Shown one piece after another: positions 25,525 to 33,376 of a stretch of DNA of 42,288 nt (within the stretch, counting starts at the first letter, position 1; each line of letters begins with the position of its first letter). Both the position numbers and the translations under genes were made by a program. Location: NCBI GenBank assembly GCA_022072125.1, contig JAJVIH010000040.1, positions 1 through 42,288 of the forward strand, written 5' to 3'. The notes under the pieces were generated by a model. It saw only the letters and a list, made by a program, of their open reading frames with translations, was not told where the DNA came from and ran no database searches. This DNA comes from Myxococcota bacterium. Lineage in GTDB: Bacteria; Myxococcota; JAJVIH01.

Positions 25525-26754
25525 ATGCGCGCGCCGTTGCTCATCCTGTTCGCCTTGGGGATTGCGGCCTGTTCGGGCGCTGAAAGCGGCGGCAGATTTC
25601 CGGAGAAGAGCGCGGATGCTTCGTCTCCGTTATCCGATGTGGCGGTGGGAGATGAATCATCCAGCCCAACAGACAGCGGAGGTGTTCCCGTGCCCGGCGA
25701 CGGCGCGCAGGAAGACTCCGCCCGTTCGCCGGTGATTCCGGACGCCACGGAAACGGACGCCGGCGTTCCAGACAACGCGGCGCCGGACGCGGGTCCCGGC
25801 GGCCCGGATTTTTCCGCCGTGGATAAACTGATGGCGGCCAACGCGCCCCAATGGGGCGGCGCCGCGCTGTTCATCGCCCGCAATGGCGAAATCCTGTTCG
25901 AGAAGGAATATGGGGGCTTCGCCCGCGACAAGGCGGTCCCCATCGCCTCGGCCTCGAAATGGTGCCTCGGCGCGGTGATCATGGCGCTGGCGGACGAGGG
26001 GAAACTCTCCCTGGACGACACCGTGGGGAAATATTTTCCAGGCCGGCCGGCGGACAAATCCGCCATCACGCTGCGGCAGTTGATGTCGCATACCTCTGGA
26101 ATCAAGCCGGAGAACGCCTGCATTTCCGATCGGGCGTCCACGGTGCGGAAATGCGCGGAAGATATCCTTTCCATGCCCTTGATAGCGGCTCCGGGAACGG
26201 AACTGCATTACGGCGGAGCCCCCATGCAGGTGGCGGCGGCCATCGCGGAAAAGGCGTCCGGAACGGGGTTCAGCGATCTGTTTGTGCGGAAGGTGTTTGT
26301 TCCGCTCCAGCTCAAGGCCTCGGGATTCGGCCGCGGCGCCAATCCGCAGGCCGCTGGCGGCGCGGCGTCCTCCGGGGCGGACTATTTCCGTTTCGTGCGG
26401 ATGTTGTCCGCGGGCGGCGAGCTGGATGGCGTGCGCGTGCTGAGCGCCGCGGCGGTGCGGACCATGCATGAGGATCAGACGCGCGGCGCGAAGATCGTGG
26501 ATACGCCCTACGCCCGGGCGGGCGGGCTGGCCGCCAACCGCTATGGCGTGGGCAACTGGGTCGAGTTCATCCAGCCCGATGGAAGCTCCGTTGAAAACGG
26601 CAGTCAGGGCCTGTTTGGCTGGAGCCCGTGGATTGATCGCCAGCGCAAAATCTCCGGGGTGCTGGCGGTGCAGAGCAGGTTGCAGGATGTCATGCCTGTC
26701 TACGTGCGCATCCGCGAGGAAATCCGCAAGGCGGTGGACGCCGCGCCGGAATAA
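25525..26754 (+). CDS. Serine hydrolase lipoprotein (class C beta-lactamase/esterase family)
   Basis: This 409-residue lipoprotein (Cys16 in GIAAC) has a stalk of Asp/Ser/Gly/Pro to about residue 95 and then a beta-lactamase-type domain (PF00144). The nucleophile motif is SASK (Ser142, Lys145). HTSGIKPEN is the conserved H-T-S-G block. The second motif, usually Y-x-N, is YGG (229-231), as in some esterase-like members. The third motif region is SQGLFGWSPWID. Such enzymes are beta-lactamases, D-Ala-D-Ala peptidases or esterases; the YGG motif and family-style SASK argue against a classical beta-lactamase. Start chosen at ATG 25525 because AAGGA lies 9 bases upstream; GTG 25501 and ATG 25504 are also in frame. 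It ends before a convergent terminator-like hairpin. Confidence 0.85.
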   Translation: MRAPLLILFALGIAACSGAESGGRFPEKSADASSPLSDVAVGDESSSPTDSGGVPVPGDGAQEDSARSPVIPDATETDAGVPDNAAPDAGPGGPDFSAVDKLMAANAPQWGGAALFIARNGEILFEKEYGGFARDKAVPIASASKWCLGAVIMALADEGKLSLDDTVGKYFPGRPADKSAITLRQLMSHTSGIKPENACISDRASTVRKCAEDILSMPLIAAPGTELHYGGAPMQVAAAIAEKASGTGFSDLFVRKVFVPLQLKASGFGRGANPQAAGGAASSGADYFRFVRMLSAGGELDGVRVLSAAAVRTMHEDQTRGAKIVDTPYARAGGLAANRYGVGNWVEFIQPDGSSVENGSQGLFGWSPWIDRQRKISGVLAVQSRLQDVMPVYVRIREEIRKAVDAAPE

Positions 26755-26790
26755 GCCCCGGCGGGCGGGCAAGGCCGGGTTTCACCGGTT

Positions 26791-26821
26791 CACCTGGCCC
26801 CGGTCTTCACCCAGGTGTTTT
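26791..26821 (+). terminator. Rho-independent terminator of the serine hydrolase gene
   Basis: CACCTGG (26791-26797) pairs with CCAGGTG (26811-26817) across a 13-base loop, followed by TTTT. It lies between two convergent genes and reads correctly for the plus-strand gene. Confidence 0.55.
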
Positions 26822-26834
26822 CCAGCCTCCCGCT

Positions 26835-29800
26835 TCACCGGCGGCGGCGGAAGAAGACCACGGCCGCGGCGAGGCCCAGCAGCAAGGCCGCCCCGCTGTT
26901 CGCTGGAGCCCGCGGCGCCGTGGAGCAGGAGCAGCCCTTGCCGTCATCGCCGCCGCCGCCCGCGTCGAATGACAATCCGCCATCGGCCCGGCCCGCGTTG
27001 CCGCCCACCGCCACCCGGCCTTGGCTCAGCACCACCACCGGCCGGTTGATCCCGTCGTTGATGACCGCGCGGATCAGATACTCGCCCGGAGAAACGCCCG
27101 AAATATTCCACACATAGCGATCATCTTCGTTGTCCTCGGGCAGGCCGCTGATGATCGGCGTTCCCAGATCGTTGGCGTCCAGCGTGTAGTACAGCGCGAT
27201 AGAGGCGTTGTCGTCGGGATCATCGTCCGTCCACATGATCACATAGTCAGCGCCCGCGGCGTCCACGCCTGATGACGGACGGGTGATGCGCAGGCTGGGC
27301 GCGGTGTTGCGGCCTTCCCCGCCGTGCTTCACCTCCACCGGAAAGCCGGCGTAGACCCGGTGCTCCGCCGCGCCGCCGCCGCTGATGACGCCGTACACAA
27401 AGTACTGGCCGTTCCGCAGGTCCGTGGTTTTCCAGACAAAGTTGTTGCCAGGGTCCTTGCGCGGAATGGGCTGGCTGTTGATGGGCTTGCCATCGAATCC
27501 CTGGTTGTCCGTGTCGTAAAAGAAATTGATGGATGAGCCGTCATCGTTGTCGCCATCGGTCCAGCGCAGGGTGAAAATATCATCGGCGGTGTCGCCGCGG
27601 CCATCCGGGTCCAGGAAAACCAGCGGCGGTCCGGCCGCGCCGGAGTCCCCCGCATCGGCGGAGGAATCCCCGCCGGCGGAATCGCCCGGGCCGCCGCCGG
27701 GGCCAGCATCGCTTCCGGCGTCAGATCCAGCGTCTGTTCCGCCATCCTGCGCCGCGTCTCCGGCGTCGCTGGAGGCGTCTGTTGAAGCATCGGCGCCCGC
27801 GTCCACGCCGCCATCTGCGACGGGGCCGCCGCGGTTGCGTTCGCCTGGGGTGGGTTTCTCCTCCGCGATGAAATCCGCCTTGTTGTTGTTGGTGTCGGCG
27901 CCGTCGGGCGAGCGGGCGAGCGAGAGCCCGTCCACCGCCGGAGCCGGCTGACCCTCGCCGCGAAATTCAGCCTTCGAGAAATCGCCGTAGCCCAGTGCGT
28001 CCACAATGACGGAACCCCGCGCCAGCAGGATATTGTCCGGGCCATTCTGGAAATTCACGTCTCCCTTGACCACATCCACGTTGGGGACGTTCGCGGACTG
28101 GCCGACCACCAGGTATCCATTGTCCGGAATGACGATTTCGTCGAGGGAAATTTCGTTGTACGACTGGCCGTTGCTGCCATCCACGCCAAACAGGGTGTAA
28201 CCCGTGAGGTCGGTTCCCGGCGGCCCCTTCAATTCGACGAAGCAGTTCACGTCGGAGCCTTTCGGATTCACAAACGCCTCGTTGATCACAATCGGGGCCG
28301 GCGGAGTGACGCCGCCATCGCCCGCGTCCGCGGCGTCTGGTTGTCCTGCATCGGTGGCGGCGTCCGCCGCCGCGTCACCGGCGTCCTGGGCGTCGGCCAC
28401 GCCCGCGTCGGCGGGGGAGCCATCCGCTTCGTTGGCCTTGTTGGGGGTTGGTCTCCCCACCTTGAAATCGTTTTTGTTGTTGTTGGAATCCGTGCCGTCG
28501 GGCAGTCGCGCCGCCGTTTTTCCCGAAGGAGGCGCGGCGGCTTCCGAACCCTCGCCGCGGAAGAAATCTCCGGAATCAAAATTGCCGTAGCCCAGCGCAT
28601 CCACCACCTTGCCGCCGTAAACAAGCTGGATATTGTCCGGTCCGTTCTGGATATCCACCAGCAACGCCTGCCGCGCATCGGCGATGCCGGATTCGCCCAG
28701 CACGTAATAACCGGAGGCGTTGGTTTTTCCGGCGAGGGCGATGGCGGCGTAGGTCTTGCCGTCGGCGCCGTTGACCAGCGCGATCTGGAATCCGGTGACA
28801 TCGGAATCCGCCGGGCCTTTCAACTCGATGAACGAATTTTGGCCCGAGGCGTCATCCCCCACTTCGTCGTAAAGAGCCTCGTTGATGATCAATGTGAAGG
28901 GCGGCGGGCCGGCGCCCGCGTCCGTTCCGGTATCGGAAGTTCCCGCATCGGCGGAGCCCGTATCGGTTGCGCCAGTGTCTGACGCGCCGTCGCCGCTTCC
29001 CGCATCCGCGCCTGCGTCGGCGGGAGGCTGGGAAGCGCGGTTTGGGGCGCCCGGCGTGGGGCTGCTCTCCACGGCGAAATCCCTGCCGTTGTCGTTGCTG
29101 TCGGCGCCGTCCGGCGTGCGCGCGATGGATTTGCCGTCCGCCGCGTTTGGCGCCGCGCGTCCTTCGCCCGAGAAGGTCTCGCCTGACCCGAAGGAACCGT
29201 ATCCCACGGCGTCAATGGTGGTGTTGTCCTTGAGCAGCACCACATTGTCGGGGCCGTTCTGGATATCCACGGACAGGTTCTGGTTGCGCGAAGCCACCGA
29301 GGCCTCGCCAATCACGAAATATCCGGACGCCGGAATCACGCCGGTCAACTGGATGGTCGCGTACACCTGCCCGTTGGCGCCGTTGATCAGCAGCAGTTTG
29401 TAGTTGGACAGCGAAAGTCCGGCCGGCCCCTTCAGTTCCACGAAAGCCGTGGTGGAACTGGTCTCGCTGCCCTGTTCATCATAGAGCGCCTCGTTGATGA
29501 TCACCGGACCATCCACGGTTCCGGCGTCAGACCCGGTATCGGTCACGCCCGCATCGGATCCGCCATCCGCGCCGGTGTCCGGGGCGCCTGAATCCGCGCC
29601 CGTGGCGGCTCCGGAATCCCCGGCGTCGTCGCCGGAATCGGCCCCCGCATCGGTTCCGGCGTCAGGCTCGACGTATTTCATGCCTGGCGTGGGCGGATTC
29701 AGCGCGGCGAAATCGGCGCTGTTGTTGTTGGTGTTCTTGCCGTCGGGGATGCGCCCGATTGAGCGTCCTTCCGCCGGAGCGGCCACCGCCGTGCCTGTGC

Positions 29801-30704
29801 CGTCAAAGACATCGGAAGCCCCGAAACTTCCATAGCCAACCGCATCCACCACCTGTTTGCCCCAGCGCAACAGCACATTATGCGGTCCATTGGACAGATC
29901 GGCGTCGGGAGAAACCTGGTTGACATTGGTGACCGCGGCGCCGTCGCCCACCACGTACAATCCGCTGGCGGGAATGCTGCCGGTGAGGGCGATGTATTTG
30001 TAACCGTCGCCGCCATTGCCTTCCGTGCCCAGCAGGTGCAGACCGCTCAGGCTGGTTCCCGCCGGCCCCGCGATCTCGATGAACTCGCGTTCCTGCGAGC
30101 CATCGTCGCCGGGACCGTTGGCGTGAATTTCATTGATGAGCACATTGGCGGGCGGGCTGCCAGCGGAATGGCCGCCGTTGGACGCGCCCGGGGAAATCAC
30201 CGCCAGCACGTCGAAGTCATTGCGGTTGTTCCCGGTGTCGGTTCCATCATCCATGCGCCCGGTGGAGAATCCGCTGCCGCCGCGGGCTGGAGAACCTTCC
30301 CCCTTGAAATTGGCGGAATTGGAGAAGACCCCATAACCCATCGCGTCCACCGTGGACGCCCCCTGCCGGAGCACCAGCGAAGCCGCGGTGTTCACATAAT
30401 CGGTCTTGGCGCTCACCAGGTTGACGTTCTGCACCCCGCTGGACTGTCCCACCACGAAATATCCGCTGGCGGGAATGACCGAACCGTCGAGGGCGATGGT
30501 GCTGATGCTGGCCCCATCGCCGCCAAAAGCCTCGATGGAGTAGCCGTTCAGCGAGGTCCCCGCCGGGCCTTTCAACTCGACGAAGGTTCCGGTGTCGGCG
30601 CCCGGCGAGTCGTAAAAGACTTCATTGATGATGATATTCTGGGCCTGGGCCGCCGCGGGGACCAGCACCAGGGAGAAAAGAACCAACATACGCGCCGGAT
30701 TCAT
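26835..30704 (-). CDS. Five lamin-tail-domain secreted protein with MYXO-CTERM tail
   Basis: This 1289-residue protein has a Sec signal (VPAAAQAQ). Five modules start with an I-I-N-E motif (IIINEVFYDS, VLINEIHANG, VIINEALYDE, LIINEALYDE, IVINEAFVNP). Each continues with F-V-E-L-K-G-P-A-G, a strand-turn with G-Y or G-F, a D/N-I-x-N-G-P-D-N type turn, then V-D-A-x-G-Y-G and S-x-x-R-x-P-D-G. This is the lamin tail domain (PF00932) pattern. Asp/Ala/Gly/Thr stalks separate the modules. Next come two DxDxDD-containing beta domains (WTDGDNDDGSSINFFYD and WTDDDPDDNASIALYYTLD) that could bind calcium. The C-terminus GKGCSCSTAP, a 17-residue hydrophobic stretch and RRRR form a MYXO-CTERM sorting signal. 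Start ATG at 30704 has GAAAGG upstream. Anchoring at the cell surface is the likely role; ligands unknown. Confidence 0.88.
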   Translation of the reverse strand: MNPARMLVLFSLVLVPAAAQAQNIIINEVFYDSPGADTGTFVELKGPAGTSLNGYSIEAFGGDGASISTIALDGSVIPASGYFVVGQSSGVQNVNLVSAKTDYVNTAASLVLRQGASTVDAMGYGVFSNSANFKGEGSPARGGSGFSTGRMDDGTDTGNNRNDFDVLAVISPGASNGGHSAGSPPANVLINEIHANGPGDDGSQEREFIEIAGPAGTSLSGLHLLGTEGNGGDGYKYIALTGSIPASGLYVVGDGAAVTNVNQVSPDADLSNGPHNVLLRWGKQVVDAVGYGSFGASDVFDGTGTAVAAPAEGRSIGRIPDGKNTNNNSADFAALNPPTPGMKYVEPDAGTDAGADSGDDAGDSGAATGADSGAPDTGADGGSDAGVTDTGSDAGTVDGPVIINEALYDEQGSETSSTTAFVELKGPAGLSLSNYKLLLINGANGQVYATIQLTGVIPASGYFVIGEASVASRNQNLSVDIQNGPDNVVLLKDNTTIDAVGYGSFGSGETFSGEGRAAPNAADGKSIARTPDGADSNDNGRDFAVESSPTPGAPNRASQPPADAGADAGSGDGASDTGATDTGSADAGTSDTGTDAGAGPPPFTLIINEALYDEVGDDASGQNSFIELKGPADSDVTGFQIALVNGADGKTYAAIALAGKTNASGYYVLGESGIADARQALLVDIQNGPDNIQLVYGGKVVDALGYGNFDSGDFFRGEGSEAAAPPSGKTAARLPDGTDSNNNKNDFKVGRPTPNKANEADGSPADAGVADAQDAGDAAADAATDAGQPDAADAGDGGVTPPAPIVINEAFVNPKGSDVNCFVELKGPPGTDLTGYTLFGVDGSNGQSYNEISLDEIVIPDNGYLVVGQSANVPNVDVVKGDVNFQNGPDNILLARGSVIVDALGYGDFSKAEFRGEGQPAPAVDGLSLARSPDGADTNNNKADFIAEEKPTPGERNRGGPVADGGVDAGADASTDASSDAGDAAQDGGTDAGSDAGSDAGPGGGPGDSAGGDSSADAGDSGAAGPPLVFLDPDGRGDTADDIFTLRWTDGDNDDGSSINFFYDTDNQGFDGKPINSQPIPRKDPGNNFVWKTTDLRNGQYFVYGVISGGGAAEHRVYAGFPVEVKHGGEGRNTAPSLRITRPSSGVDAAGADYVIMWTDDDPDDNASIALYYTLDANDLGTPIISGLPEDNEDDRYVWNISGVSPGEYLIRAVINDGINRPVVVLSQGRVAVGGNAGRADGGLSFDAGGGGDDGKGCSCSTAPRAPANSGAALLLGLAAAVVFFRRRR

Positions 30705-30770
30705 GGCAAGCCTTTCGGGGAAGTTTCCACCCATCCACTTGACCGTAACCACGCCCATTGAAAATCCGTG

Positions 30771-30798
30771 TACATTCCGGTGAGGAACCGGTTACAAT
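30771..30798 (+). promoter_or_regulatory. Promoter -10 box with overlapping palindromes, response-regulator gene
   Basis: TACAAT (30793-30798) is a near-consensus -10 box. Directly before it are CCGGT (30777-30781) and ACCGG (30787-30791) as an inverted repeat with a 5-base spacer, and the 8-base palindrome AACCGGTT (30786-30793). No good -35 box is seen, which fits an activator-dependent promoter or autoregulation. The implied transcript start near 30805 supports translation from 30840 rather than from upstream ATGs. Confidence 0.45.
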
Positions 30799-30839
30799 CC
30801 ATATATATGGCTACTAACCCGGAACCCGGGGTCAACACA

Positions 30840-31493
30840 ATGAGCACGCCCATCCGCATCTTTATCGTCGAGGATCAGCCCAAAATCCTGAAAAGCCAGA
30901 TCAAGGTCCTGTCCAGCCACCCCGAGGTGACCGTGGTGGGCAGCGCCATGTCCGGCGTGCAGGCGCTCAAGGAACTGGAGCAACTCCAGCCCAGACCCGA
31001 CGTGGTGCTGATGGACCTGGGTTTGCCCGACATCTCCGGTATCGAGGTGACCCAGAAACTGCGGGCGATGGGCCCCAAGCCCGACGTGCTGATCTTCACG
31101 GTCTTCGATGAGGAGGACAAGGTGCTGGACGCCATCCGCGCGGGCGCCGCGGGCTATCTGGTCAAGGGCGCGCCGGTGGAAAAGGTGATCGAGGCCATCC
31201 GCGATGTTCATGGCGGCGGATCGGTGATTCAGCCGGGCCTCGCGCGCAGCCTGCTCCGGCATTTCCAGACCGGCATGGCCCCCGAGGAGGAAAAAAGCCG
31301 CCTGACTCCGCGCGAGATTGAAATCCTGCAGATCATCTCGAAGGGCATGTCGAACAACGAAGCCGCCGGCATGCTGGGCATCAGCCGGGCGACCATCCGG
31401 ACGCACCTGGAGCATATCTACCAGAAGCTGTCGGTCTCCAACCGCGTCGAGGCCATCACCGAGGGCATCCGCCAGGGCCTGATTGATATTTGA
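30840..31493 (+). CDS. NarL/LuxR-family response regulator
   Basis: This 217-residue protein has a receiver domain with the acidic pair Glu11/Asp12, phospho-acceptor Asp59 (VVLMDLGLPD), Thr87 and Lys109 (GYLVKG), all conserved. A LuxR-type helix-turn-helix follows: RLTPREIEILQIISKGMSNN, EAAGMLGISRATIRTHLEHI and YQKLSVSNRVEAI. Phosphorylation of Asp59 would promote DNA binding as a dimer. There is no histidine kinase within about 6 kb on either side other than the degenerate ChpT-like protein at 37410. Start at ATG 30840 matches the family's N-terminus; ATGs at 30768 and 30807 lie at or upstream of the predicted transcription start. The gene is divergent from the lamin-tail gene, which may be one of its targets; this is inference from position only. 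Confidence 0.92.
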   Translation: MSTPIRIFIVEDQPKILKSQIKVLSSHPEVTVVGSAMSGVQALKELEQLQPRPDVVLMDLGLPDISGIEVTQKLRAMGPKPDVLIFTVFDEEDKVLDAIRAGAAGYLVKGAPVEKVIEAIRDVHGGGSVIQPGLARSLLRHFQTGMAPEEEKSRLTPREIEILQIISKGMSNNEAAGMLGISRATIRTHLEHIYQKLSVSNRVEAITEGIRQGLIDI

Positions 31494-31640
31494 CGGGATC
31501 CAAATCCCCGGGACAGCGAAACAAGCCCCGCCTCCGCCCCCGCGAGCGACGGTCCCCGCACAACGAAAAGATCCGGCCGGATAAAACCTTTCGCCCCCTG
31601 GCGCGTCTCCATCCATGACAACCCAACCGGAGACCGCGCC

Positions 31641-32618
31641 ATGAAACCATCATTCTGGATTTTTCCCCTTGTTCTCACCGCCTGCGCCACGCCGCCCGTT
31701 ATCGCCGATGGCCATGAACGCCATTGCGGAAGCGCCCCCTGTCATCCGGACTCCCTGGTGGATGTGCGGGTCGAAACCGCGCGGGGAACCCTGCCCCAGG
31801 TTTGGCATCGCGGACAGCGCTATATCGAAGGCGCCCAGGGCGACCGCTATGAAATCGTGCTGACCAACCGCTCCAACCGCCGCGTTGAAGCCGTGGTCAG
31901 CGTGGACGGCCTGGATGTGGTGGATGGCGAACGGGCCAGCTTCCGCAAACGCGGCTATATCCTGCCCCCCTGGGGAGAAGTGCGGATTGACGGCTGGCGG
32001 CTCAACCAGTCCCAGGTGGCCGCCTTCCGTTTCACCAGCGTGCCCGCCAGCTACGCGGCCCTGACCGGAGACGCCCGCAACGTGGGGGTCATCGGCGTGG
32101 CGGTTTTTCATGAACAACCCCCCGCCGTGACCATTCTTCCCCGGGAGCAGGAGGAGTGGACGTGGAAGGATCACCGCCAGGGCGGAGCAAGCGGAGGCGG
32201 AGACTTCGCACGCTCCGGCGTGGGCGAGGCGGCCCCGGCCCCCACGGCCCCCGGCAAGCCCAGTGACGAACCCATGGCCGATTCCGCGCTGCCCAAGGCG
32301 GGCGCCCGCGAGGAAAGCGATCGTTCTGACAACGCCGCGGGCCGGATTTATCAACCCGGGCGGAAAAAGCACCGCCTCGGCACTGAATTTGGCGAGTCGC
32401 GCCACTCGCAGGTGGTGACCTCCCGCTTCGTGCGCGCCAACCCGTCCCAACCGGCGCGGACCATCAGCCTGTACTACGACGATGCGAAGGGCCTGTGCGC
32501 GGCGGGGGTGTATTATGCGGGCTCCGCGAAATGCGGTCACCGTGAGCCGGAAGCGCCCCAGCCGTTCATCGAAAGCGACCGCCGCCACGCCCGCCCCCCG
32601 GCGGGGTGGCGCCCGTAA
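31641..32618 (+). CDS. Conserved lipoprotein of unknown function
   Basis: This 325-residue protein has a short lipoprotein signal (LTACA, Cys15). The N-terminal half is a beta-sandwich-like domain: RYEIVLTNRSNRRVEAVVSVDGLDVVDG, GYILPPWGEVRIDGWRL and VAAFRFTSVPASYAALTGD. A Gly/Ala/Pro/Glu linker of about 80 residues follows, then a second conserved part with LGTEFGESRHSQVVTSRFVRA and TISLYYDDAKGLCAAGVYYAG. The order of N-terminal sandwich, linker and LGTEFGE block recalls uncharacterised proteins present in many proteobacteria, but no function is known to me. The start has CGGAGA 9 bases upstream. It is followed by a strong terminator, so it seems to be transcribed alone or with the response regulator. 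Confidence 0.8.
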   Translation: MKPSFWIFPLVLTACATPPVIADGHERHCGSAPCHPDSLVDVRVETARGTLPQVWHRGQRYIEGAQGDRYEIVLTNRSNRRVEAVVSVDGLDVVDGERASFRKRGYILPPWGEVRIDGWRLNQSQVAAFRFTSVPASYAALTGDARNVGVIGVAVFHEQPPAVTILPREQEEWTWKDHRQGGASGGGDFARSGVGEAAPAPTAPGKPSDEPMADSALPKAGAREESDRSDNAAGRIYQPGRKKHRLGTEFGESRHSQVVTSRFVRANPSQPARTISLYYDDAKGLCAAGVYYAGSAKCGHREPEAPQPFIESDRRHARPPAGWRP

Positions 32619-32640
32619 GCGTGGCGGAAGCCATCCGCTC

Positions 32641-32678
32641 TCCCCCCCAGGCCGCGAGGCGAGGGGGGGGATTGTTTT
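32641..32678 (+). terminator. Rho-independent terminator
   Basis: TCCCCCCC (32641-32648) pairs with GGGGGGGA (32664-32671) over a short GC-rich loop, followed by TTGTTTT. It directly follows the conserved lipoprotein gene. Confidence 0.75.
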
Positions 32679-32691
32679 GAACGGACATGCG

Positions 32692-32742
32692 GACAACCCC
32701 GGCGGACGGATTGCGGCCGCCGGGGTTGTCACCTATATTTTT
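32692..32742 (+). promoter_or_regulatory. Perfect 14-bp inverted repeat overlapping a promoter/terminator
   Basis: GACAACCCCGGCGG (32692-32705) and CCGCCGGGGTTGTC (32717-32730) form a perfect 14-base-pair stem with an 11-base loop, followed by a T-rich run. It could be a second terminator. The same segment also contains TTGCGG (32711-32716), a 17-base spacer and TATATT (32734-32739), a plausible promoter for the CDGSH gene 50 bases downstream, so the inverted repeat may instead act as an operator. The two readings cannot be separated from sequence. Confidence 0.6.
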
Positions 32743-32789
32743 TCCGTGGCCTGAAAACACGCCCCCTGAATCCAATCCGGAGAACACCC

Positions 32790-33032
32790 ATGAGCGAGAC
32801 CCCGCGCATTGCCGAGAAACGTCCCGCCGCCATCGAACTGGAGCCGGGAGATTATTATTGGTGCGTTTGCGGCCACTCTTCCAAACAACCCTTCTGTGAT
32901 GGCTCCCATGGCAAAACCCAGGGTTTCCGTCCCATGAAGGTGACCATCACGGAAAAGAAGAAATATTACCTCTGCCAGTGCAAGCAGACCGCCAACAAGC
33001 CGTTCTGCGACGGCACGCACAACCGCATCTGA
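32790..33032 (+). CDS. Two-CDGSH iron-sulfur protein
   Basis: This 80-residue protein contains two CDGSH-type [2Fe-2S] binding motifs: CVCGHSSKQPFCDGSH and CQCKQTANKPFCDGTH, each with the diagnostic C-x-C-x(8)-C-D-G-[S/T]-H spacing (3 Cys, 1 His ligation). It has no transmembrane segment and belongs to the small soluble bacterial class with two tandem motifs, similar to archaeal and bacterial mitoNEET relatives. These clusters are redox-active and transferable, but the specific pathway here is unknown. The ribosome-binding site is CCGGAGAA, about 8 bases before the ATG. The gene is preceded by a strong inverted repeat and is likely monocistronic. Confidence 0.95.
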   Translation: MSETPRIAEKRPAAIELEPGDYYWCVCGHSSKQPFCDGSHGKTQGFRPMKVTITEKKKYYLCQCKQTANKPFCDGTHNRI

Positions 33033-33376
33033 AGGCCGCCAGGCCAATCCGCGTCTCCACGCGGGCCAGCGATTCGCCAATGAGTCGCCAACAATTCGAT
33101 GGACGGGGAGCCGGCGCCTGGTTTTCCGGTTTTTCCACCCCGGCTCCGGTTTCATGGCCGAAGCCTCCCTGAGCGGCGGCTGGCAGCGCCCTGGCCCGCC
33201 AAATCCTTCCTGTTCCGCTGGTGAGTCATGGGATTGGCGGCGGGTTGCGCGCGCTGCATGCCTTTGTTAGAGAATTGTTCATACTGGGTGCGGTTTTTGG
33301 AGTGAACACCATGGTTTGTTTGCACGGCGCGTCGTGGCTGGCCGTTTCCTCAATCCGCCGGGGCTGCAGCCGGTTC
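33033..33376. other. Non-coding gap upstream of the Kelch lipoprotein
   Basis: No convincing gene on either strand. In-frame ATGs upstream (33311) exist for the next gene but would add a second hydrophobic stretch ahead of a normal lipoprotein signal. It contains one copy of a short repeat (33182-33206) that recurs downstream of the Kelch gene. Confidence 0.5.
33182..33206 (+). repeat. Upstream copy of 25-bp repeat flanking the Kelch gene
   Basis: GGCAGCGCCCTGGCCCGCC followed by AAATCC matches 35283-35306 with one inserted base and one substitution. The two copies bracket the Kelch lipoprotein gene at a distance of about 2.1 kb. Confidence 0.6.
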
